DNA from: an uncultured Eggerthella sp.
GTDB taxonomy: Bacteria; Actinomycetota; Coriobacteriia; Coriobacteriales; Eggerthellaceae
DNA: 12,547 bases
Direction of reading: 5' to 3'
Assembly (NCBI GenBank): GCA_900556585.1
Contig: USPD01000030.1
Location: 1-12,547 of the forward strand
The stretch's first letter is position 1. Each line of letters opens with the position of its first letter. Below are positions 7,412-12,547 of the stretch, piece after piece. A program made the position numbers and the translations under genes. The notes below the pieces were generated by a model. The model saw only the letters and a list, made by a program, of their open reading frames with translations. It made no database searches and was not told the origin of the DNA.

Positions 7412-10012
7412 AAGATTTATCGGATCAATATCAATAGATACGCGAACATCTTTTTCGGGTTTTCGCTCACGAAAATAGGTACCAACCGCATCGGCAATAT
7501 TGCAACCTGGCGGAGCTTTTAGCACCAAATGATACCGAAAAGAACCTTTCAATCGTTCCAGCACGCATGGCGTAGGCGGCAAGATAATCCATGACTGGCT
7601 AGAATTGTTCGAATATTCACCGCTGTCACCTTGAGAAAACGAAGATAGTAAGGGAGCAATATCCGCATACAACTCATGCGCCACCTGCTTTACACGCTCT
7701 TCGTCTTTACCCCATACCAAAATGTTTGCCAAGCGAACAAAAGGAGGATATCCCAATCCTTGACGCAGTTGTAATTCGGTATCCAAAAATAATTGACGAT
7801 CATAGTGAGCAGCTGCTCGAATTGCAGGATCTTTCGCGCTGTACGTCTGCACAATAACACGCCCTGGTTTATCCGCTCTTCCAGCACGTCCCGCAACCTG
7901 CTCTATCAAATCAAAAGTTCGCTCAGAACTCCGAAAATCAGGAAGCTTCAGCATAGTGTCAGCATTGATCACTCCCACAAGGGTTACCTCATCGAAGTCC
8001 AAGCCTTTTGCGATCATTTGCGTTCCGAGTAACACCGCTGCACCTGCTCGTGCAAATTGTTCGAGCAGGCGCTGATGATCACCTTTTCGTGAAGTGGTAT
8101 CCGCATCCATACGAATAATTTCGCATTCATATTCGGCTAGTAAGGCACGTAATTCACTTTCAACTCGCTGAGTTCCCGCACCAAAGCGTTTTAAATACGG
8201 ACTACCACATTTAGGGCACGTTAGCGGTACTCGCTGTTCATAACCGCAATGGTGGCACACCAATTTTGCTTCACGTTCGTGATACGTTAAAGACGTTGAA
8301 CACGAATCGCACGTAGGCACAAAACCACAATCACGGCAAAGGAGAAACTGCGCAAACCCGCGCTGATTCAGCATTAGAACCGCTTTTTCACCTTTTTTCA
8401 ACACTTCAAATAAGGTTTCTTGCAAAGCGCGTGAAAACATCGAACGGTTTCCACCGCCAAATTCACGCGCCATATCAACCACTTGGATAGAAGGCAGTGG
8501 TTTTCCGTTTGCGCGGCGTGGCATTTCAACTTTGTGCCAAGAAGGATCATTTTCGCAACGTTCGAGCGCCTCTAAAGAAGGTGTAGCAGACCCAAGCACC
8601 AACACCGCTCCGTGAGCACGCGCTAACCATTGCGCAACATCACGCGTTACATAACGCGGAGCCTGATCCTGTTTGTAACTAGATTCATGTTCTTCATCAA
8701 TGATGATAATGCCCACATTTTGCATAGGCGCAAACAGCGCACTACGGGCACCAACCACAACGCGCGCCGCTCCATTACGAATTGCATCCCACTGGTCATA
8801 CCGTTCACCCTGAGACATTCGCGAATGAAGTACCGCAACTGAATCACCGAAACGTCCTCTAAAACGTGCCACCGTCTGTGGCGTAAGTGAAATTTCCGGA
8901 ACCAAAACAATAGCGCCAGCACCACGTTCAAGAACTTGCTCAATCGCACAAAGATACACTTCTGTTTTGCCTGAACCAGTAACACCATCCACCAAAACAA
9001 CTTCACCTGTCTTAGCGGATGCTGCGCTGCGGATTGCATTAACCACCCGCTGCTGATCTTGAGTTAATTCGGGACGCGGACGAATACGGCGAGTAAATTC
9101 TTCACTTTGACCTTCAGGGGCACGCATGCGCCTTCTTTGTTCAATACGAATAACACCCTTTTTCTCTAATGAACTAAGCGTTGAAGCAACAGAACCGTAT
9201 TCGGCAGTAAGTTCACTAACGCGCAAGTCCCCCTGAGAAAGTGCCTCCAACACGCGCTGTTGTTTTACTGCGCCCTTACGAGGAGTAAAAGCGTCAGCCG
9301 CATCAAGACGCACAACCCAACGTTCATCCACTTCATGAATCAGCGGTCGGGTTAATTGCCAAACACCATTGATATGTTCCATACGCGGAACACCACCAGG
9401 TGGCATAAATAAACGAATACTTGAAGAAAATGGAGCTATATAGCGCTGCGCCATATAAGCCGCGCACTGTGCGCCAATATCTGTAAAGTAAGGCTTGCTT
9501 AATACGCACTCTATTTCTTTTAGCTTGGCAGGGTTTACCCCCTCAGGAAACGGATCGTCCTGATTTAAAGAACGAATTTCTGTGACAAACCCAACCACTT
9601 TGCGGTATCCGAATGGAACCAGAACTGCACAGCCTACTTCGAGCAAAAAATCACTACGAAGTGAAGATGACTCATCCTGAATTGATAATTCATCGTTAGG
9701 TAGCGATCCGCTACAAGACAAAGTTGATTCATCACAATGTGAGGACAACTCATCATGAGCCGAAGACGATTTACTTCTGCTATCGTGGCTGGAACTTGCC
9801 ACGTTGCCATCATTTGAAAAGAGCTCCGAAAACGAAAGCTGCGCAGGCTGCGTAGAGGCATTCTTTTTCGAAGATGATGAATTAGAAGAAGCTTGCGCTT
9901 CTTTCGCAGCGAAAAGACGCTTGTGATCCGCTTCGTTTTCTACTGCCACATACGTAAAAGTAGAATCCAGAGCCTGAGTAGGAATATCCAGTACAACCGA
10001 AACAAGTTTCAC
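7406..10012 (-). CDS. priA: Primosomal replication-restart helicase PriA
   Basis: Superfamily 2 3'-5' DNA helicase of 868 residues that recognises stalled or repaired forks and starts reassembly of the replisome. The catalytic parts are complete: Walker A GVTGSGKT (343-350), Walker B DEEH (439-442), motif III GSATPS (474-479) and motif VI QVAGRAGR (705-712). Eight cysteines in four CxxC pairs (559/562, 568/571, 586/589, 599/602) form the two-zinc domain. This differs from many other actinobacteria, whose PriA has lost the helicase motifs. The N-terminal 3'-DNA-binding domain is interrupted: residues about 40-122, highly Ser-rich and acidic, lie between the TFTYVAV strand and VGCAVLVPFG. This makes the protein longer than E. 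coli PriA (732 residues). A smaller Ser/Asn-rich insert occurs in the C-terminal domain. The start is a GTG with a near-perfect GGGGAGGG Shine-Dalgarno upstream. It follows metK, a familiar actinobacterial order. Confidence 0.96.
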   Translation of the reverse strand: MKLVSVVLDIPTQALDSTFTYVAVENEADHKRLFAAKEAQASSNSSSSKKNASTQPAQLSFSELFSNDGNVASSSHDSRSKSSSAHDELSSHCDESTLSCSGSLPNDELSIQDESSSLRSDFLLEVGCAVLVPFGYRKVVGFVTEIRSLNQDDPFPEGVNPAKLKEIECVLSKPYFTDIGAQCAAYMAQRYIAPFSSSIRLFMPPGGVPRMEHINGVWQLTRPLIHEVDERWVVRLDAADAFTPRKGAVKQQRVLEALSQGDLRVSELTAEYGSVASTLSSLEKKGVIRIEQRRRMRAPEGQSEEFTRRIRPRPELTQDQQRVVNAIRSAASAKTGEVVLVDGVTGSGKTEVYLCAIEQVLERGAGAIVLVPEISLTPQTVARFRGRFGDSVAVLHSRMSQGERYDQWDAIRNGAARVVVGARSALFAPMQNVGIIIIDEEHESSYKQDQAPRYVTRDVAQWLARAHGAVLVLGSATPSLEALERCENDPSWHKVEMPRRANGKPLPSIQVVDMAREFGGGNRSMFSRALQETLFEVLKKGEKAVLMLNQRGFAQFLLCRDCGFVPTCDSCSTSLTYHEREAKLVCHHCGYEQRVPLTCPKCGSPYLKRFGAGTQRVESELRALLAEYECEIIRMDADTTSRKGDHQRLLEQFARAGAAVLLGTQMIAKGLDFDEVTLVGVINADTMLKLPDFRSSERTFDLIEQVAGRAGRADKPGRVIVQTYSAKDPAIRAAAHYDRQLFLDTELQLRQGLGYPPFVRLANILVWGKDEERVKQVAHELYADIAPLLSSFSQGDSGEYSNNSSQSWIILPPTPCVLERLKGSFRYHLVLKAPPGCNIADAVGTYFRERKPEKDVRVSIDIDPINLL
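9650..9895 (-). repeat. Ser-rich low-complexity insert in priA with repeated D-E/N-S-type units
   Basis: The DNA encodes residues about 40-122 of PriA. About 29 of the 80 residues 41-120 are Ser. The acidic motif recurs as HDELSS, CDEST, NDELS and QDESSS (about 86-117), and the DNA shows matching imperfect copies of a unit containing ACTCATC or ATTCATC (+ strand). Replication slippage could have expanded it. No stop codon or frameshift is present. Confidence 0.65.
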
Positions 10013-10018
10013 CGATAT

Positions 10019-10024
10019 CCCTCC
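10019..10024 (-). promoter_or_regulatory. Ribosome binding site fixing the priA GTG start
   Basis: GGAGGG on the - strand, within GGGGAGGG at 10019-10026, is 6 nt from the GTG at 10010-10012. It is the strongest Shine-Dalgarno in the window and supports the annotated GTG. The residues after it, MKLVSVVLDIP, match the usual PriA N-terminus. Confidence 0.8.
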
Positions 10025-10082
10025 CCTTCATTCGTTTTGCGATTTCAACATACAGATTTCAGCACATATCTTACAGTACGCA

Positions 10083-10109
10083 CAATGGCCACTTTAAAAG
10101 TGGCCATTG
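10083..10109 (-). terminator. Perfect palindrome between metK and priA, possible metK terminator
   Basis: The arms CAATGGCCACTTT (10083-10095) and AAAGTGGCCATTG (10097-10109) are exact inverse complements around a single base. As RNA this gives a very stable hairpin 46 nt after the metK stop codon. On the - strand it is followed by TGCGTACTG rather than a run of U, so it is an atypical intrinsic terminator at best. Alternatives are an operator for a dimeric regulator of priA, or an mRNA-stabilising 3' hairpin. Confidence 0.5.
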
Positions 10110-10154
10110 ATTAAACAACTACAACAAAACTTTGCAAGCTCTATTGTGGCAAGG

Positions 10155-11420
10155 TTACGACAAACGATCTACCGCCGCTTTCAGATCTTCAACTTTGTCA
10201 GTTTTTTCCCACGTAAATTCTGGAAGCTCACGACCAAAGTGACCATATGCCGCGGTCTTTCGATAAATTGGACGACGCAAATCAAGCGCATCAATAATAG
10301 CGCCAGGACGCAAATCGAATACCTCTTCAACGGCTTTTGCGATTACCTCTTCTGAGCATGTTCCCGTTCCAAACGTTTCAACCATCAAAGAAACAGGACG
10401 CGCCATTCCGATTGCATAGGCAATTTGAACTTCACAGCGACGAGCTAAACCAGCAGCAACGATATTCTTTGCTACCCAACGCGCTGCGTACGCCGCAGAA
10501 CGATCTACCTTTGTACAATCCTTGCCAGAAAAGGCGCCACCACCATGACGACCCATTCCGCCGTACGTATCCACAATAATCTTTCGACCCGTTAAACCAG
10601 CATCACCCATAGGTCCGCCAATAACAAAACGTCCTGTAGGGTTTACATAAATTTCTACGTCATCTGCAACCGTAACGTTTTCTTCCGCAAAAACTGGATT
10701 GATAACGTTTGCAATAAGCTCTTTACGTAGCAGCTCTGGATCAACTTCTTCAGAATGCTGCGTAGAAACAACTACTTTTTCTACCTGAGTTGGAACACCC
10801 TCAACATAGCGAACACTTACTTGCGTTTTGCCATCAGGACGCAAATACGGCATAACTTCAGTCTTGCGAACCTTCGCTAAACGTTCAGCCAAGCGATGCG
10901 CCAAATAAATTGGCATTGGCATAAGCGTCTTAGTGTCATCGCACGCATAGCCAAACACCATACCCTGGTCGCCTGCACCAATTTGGTCATATAGATCAAG
11001 CGCTTCGCCATTTTGCGTTTCAAAAGAAGTGTCAACACCTTGCGCAATATCAGGAGACTGATCATGAATAGCGTTTAGAACACCGCAAGTAGCACAGTCA
11101 AACCCGTACTTTGCGCGGTCATAGCCAATATCCTTTAGAACACCACGCACAATTTCAATGGTATCAACATATGCTTGAGTACGAATTTCACCCGTAACGA
11201 AAATCATGCCCGTTGTAGCAAGTGTTTCGCATGCACAACGAAACAGCGTCGGATCAGCTGGCTGGCCATCAGGCGCAACATAGCCTTCTTCAGCAAGCTG
11301 AATTTCTTTTTCTAACAACGCATCAAGAATCGCATCGGAAATTTGGTCGCATACCTTATCGGGGTGACCTTCAGTTACCGATTCGCTCGTAAACAGATAC
11401 GAACGTGATTGTTCTTGCAT
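10155..11420 (-). CDS. metK: S-adenosylmethionine synthetase MetK
   Basis: Cytosolic enzyme of 421 residues that joins ATP and L-methionine to make S-adenosylmethionine, releasing phosphate and pyrophosphate. Family motifs are all present: GHPDKVCDQISDAILD from residue 18 (His19 and Asp21 are the ATP/Mg ligands), GAGDQGMVFGYA in the middle, and the glycine-rich loop GGGAFSGKDCTKVDRSAAYAARW. Compared with typical 385-400-residue enzymes it has an extra segment of about 17 residues (KEIQLAEEGYVAPDGQPADP, about 36-55) between the first helix and the CETLATTG strand. The ATG start is set by AAGGAA 6 nt upstream (11427-11432). The product supplies methyl groups to RlmKL and cofactor to radical SAM enzymes. 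A small hairpin lies just before the ribosome binding site; I see no known SAM riboswitch. The open remnant of the upstream radical SAM pseudogene overlaps the 5' end of the gene in another frame. Confidence 0.97.
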   Translation of the reverse strand: MQEQSRSYLFTSESVTEGHPDKVCDQISDAILDALLEKEIQLAEEGYVAPDGQPADPTLFRCACETLATTGMIFVTGEIRTQAYVDTIEIVRGVLKDIGYDRAKYGFDCATCGVLNAIHDQSPDIAQGVDTSFETQNGEALDLYDQIGAGDQGMVFGYACDDTKTLMPMPIYLAHRLAERLAKVRKTEVMPYLRPDGKTQVSVRYVEGVPTQVEKVVVSTQHSEEVDPELLRKELIANVINPVFAEENVTVADDVEIYVNPTGRFVIGGPMGDAGLTGRKIIVDTYGGMGRHGGGAFSGKDCTKVDRSAAYAARWVAKNIVAAGLARRCEVQIAYAIGMARPVSLMVETFGTGTCSEEVIAKAVEEVFDLRPGAIIDALDLRRPIYRKTAAYGHFGRELPEFTWEKTDKVEDLKAAVDRLS

Positions 11421-11436
11421 AGGTAATTCCTTTCAG

Positions 11437-11451
11437 ACAAGCAGTGCTTGT
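11437..11451 (-). promoter_or_regulatory. Hairpin in metK leader next to the Shine-Dalgarno
   Basis: ACAAGCACTGCTTGT on the - strand is a perfect 7+1+7 inverted repeat, able to form a 5-6-bp stem with a short loop. It ends 4 nt before the AAGGAA ribosome binding site of metK. It could tune translation or be a DNA operator half-site pair. The upstream 11452-11497 has only weak promoter candidates, for example TGGTAGTAT near 11471-11479. Confidence 0.4.
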
Positions 11452-11497
11452 ACATTCTTTTATTCGCAATACTACCATCCCAGTACCATTTAAATAA

Positions 11498-12470
11498 ATA
11501 CTCTTCGGCAGTTTCTTGCTCTTCTAGGTCAGAAGAATGAGCGCCAGAACGATTAACCATATCGGTCAGCATTCCACTATTTTCTAAAAGGGGGCAAGGA
11601 CGCAATAGGTTGTCATTAAATGGCTGCTCTTTGTAATACTCCATAAAAATCGGCGACGAAGCGCAGCCAATAGCGATACTTCGCGAATATTGGCATTGGA
11701 ATAATGAATAAATACGCACGGATCCACATCACCTGCAGAATTGATGTGCAAGTAACGGCGACCACCCGCAATGCGACCCCCAACATATTCACCATCGTTT
11801 TGGAAATCCAAAGTAAAGAGTGGCTTTTCCGAGCGCATTTTACGCACAAAATGATACAAATATTCGCGCTGATCATTTCTTGGCAAAACTCTTCATCAAC
11901 AAGAGTATCATTCGTAAACGCCAAGAAAGCACAATCGGAATGTCTTTCACGCAACTTTATAAGATCCTTTTTACGAACCAAAGGTTCGCCACCCGTGTAA
12001 ATATATACATGAGTTCCAAGCTCTTTTCCCTGTTTAATGATGGAATCTATCTCATCAAAACTAAGGTTTTGATTATTACCATATTCTGCAGCCCAACAAC
12101 CTTGGCAATGCAAATTACAGGCGCTCGTTGGGTCAAGCAAAATTGCCCAGAGAATATTGCACTGGTATTTGTCGCGATTTTCTTCTTGCTTTGGCCAAGC
12201 CATCAAATTTCCGTCAATTACAAAAGTTTTCAGAAGAGTGTCACGTACCTTTGGATTAGTGTCGTTAAGAATGTGCATAATAAGCTGAAACCAATGGTCT
12301 TTATTGTCAATTGCATTACGAAATGATTGCCGTTGGCTTGCAAAAAGATTATCTGGTGCCACTTTATCCAGTAAATCCATTATCTTTACAACGTTATGCT
12401 CAGGATCTGAAAGGAAATAGTCAAATGTTTTTTCAAATGCAGCACGTTTAATTTGTTCAGTTGCTTTCAT
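11498..12470 (-). pseudogene. Broken radical SAM protein gene
   Basis: Starting at the ATG at 12470, 199 codons give a normal N-terminal half of a radical SAM protein of roughly 450-480 residues. The [4Fe-4S] motif CNLHCQGC (Cys118, Cys122, Cys125) and the SAM-contacting GGEP (160-163) are present. At 11869-11876 the reading jumps to another frame and lands directly on a C-terminal part (from QREYLYHF to NIREVSLLAA), so about 70-80 codons found in relatives are missing. The deletion changes the frame. Near 11655-11661 one base appears to be missing between SLLAAL and SPIFMEYYKEQPFNDN, a second frameshift. Homology fades after about 11498, and that frame stays open to 11375, inside metK. Other probable decay marks, judged from memory of the family, are Gly-to-Asp in FTNDTL and Cys-to-Arg in VGGRIAGGRRY. 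Function in intact relatives is unknown to me. An assembly error is possible but would need two independent errors. Confidence 0.85.
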
Positions 12471-12521
12471 GATACCCGCTCGGCACTTGTGTTATTGCAA
12501 AACAAAATTCAACACTTGTTG

Positions 12522-12527
12522 ATTATA
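12522..12527 (-). promoter_or_regulatory. Candidate -10 box of the radical SAM pseudogene
   Basis: A perfect TATAAT on the - strand lies about 51 nt before the ATG at 12470. Any -35 box would fall at the right edge of the window, so it cannot be judged. A 14-nt palindrome, TCAACA-AG-TGTTGA (12509-12522), abuts it immediately downstream. Confidence 0.38.
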
Positions 12528-12547
12528 TCGAGGTAAAATTTATAATC

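Noticed and set aside
11421..11560. SAM riboswitch ahead of metK
   Set aside because: The leader has a simple short hairpin and no recognisable multi-stem SAM-I/IV core, SAM-II pseudoknot or SMK box. A covariance search could overturn this.
11869..11876. Programmed frameshift in the radical SAM gene
   Set aside because: There is no slippery heptamer. Homology shows missing coding sequence at the junction, not just a frame change, and a second lesion follows downstream.
11584..11886. Separate small gene from the middle fragment of the radical SAM locus
   Set aside because: Its sequence matches the C-terminal part expected of the same radical SAM protein. The ATG at 11886 is created by the deletion junction, and no ribosome binding site precedes it.

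Overview
The window reads as a bacterial chromosome segment, most likely from the class Coriobacteriia (Actinomycetota). Four observations support this: metK followed by priA on one strand, an actinobacterial-type RpoD with a Lys/Ala/Thr-rich N-terminal tail, a fused RlmKL methyltransferase, and a radical SAM gene of a type I associate with Eggerthellaceae-like genomes. Base composition is moderate (mid-40s percent G+C by eye). The genus cannot be fixed from sequence alone. I see no phage, transposon, CRISPR, rRNA or tRNA sequence.

Layout. On the + strand, a low-molecular-weight protein tyrosine phosphatase (38-502) is followed by a protein with a Schlafen-type AlbA_2 domain and an unrecognised C-terminal half (650-2029). 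From about 2160 to the right edge everything is on the - strand. Read in transcription order (right to left) it runs: a broken radical SAM gene (11498-12470), metK (10155-11420), priA (7406-10012), rpoD (5918-7318), rlmKL (3403-5745) and an SLC13/YbiR-type permease (2161-3390). The junction near 2030-2160 is convergent, and I found no convincing terminator there.

Transcription units. A strong intrinsic terminator (5827-5856) separates rpoD from rlmKL. A consensus -10 box (5788-5793) just downstream of it suggests that rlmKL and the permease, 12 nt apart, form one unit. rpoD appears to have its own promoter, whose -10 box lies between priA and rpoD and whose possible -35 box overlaps the priA stop codon. 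A perfect 27-nt palindrome lies between metK and priA.

Function. The block is largely core information processing: the primary sigma factor, the replication-restart helicase, a 23S rRNA methyltransferase, and MetK, which makes the SAM used by RlmKL and by radical SAM enzymes. Several of these conserved proteins carry lineage-type low-complexity insertions: an approximately 80-residue Ser-rich insert in the PriA 3'-DNA-binding domain, an approximately 25-residue insert in RlmK, a 17-residue insert in MetK and a His/Asn-rich loop in the permease. The most unusual items are the PriA insert, the AlbA_2 protein with its unknown C-terminal half, and the radical SAM pseudogene, which has lost an internal segment and has a second frameshift. 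I did not find a clear multi-gene novel system.
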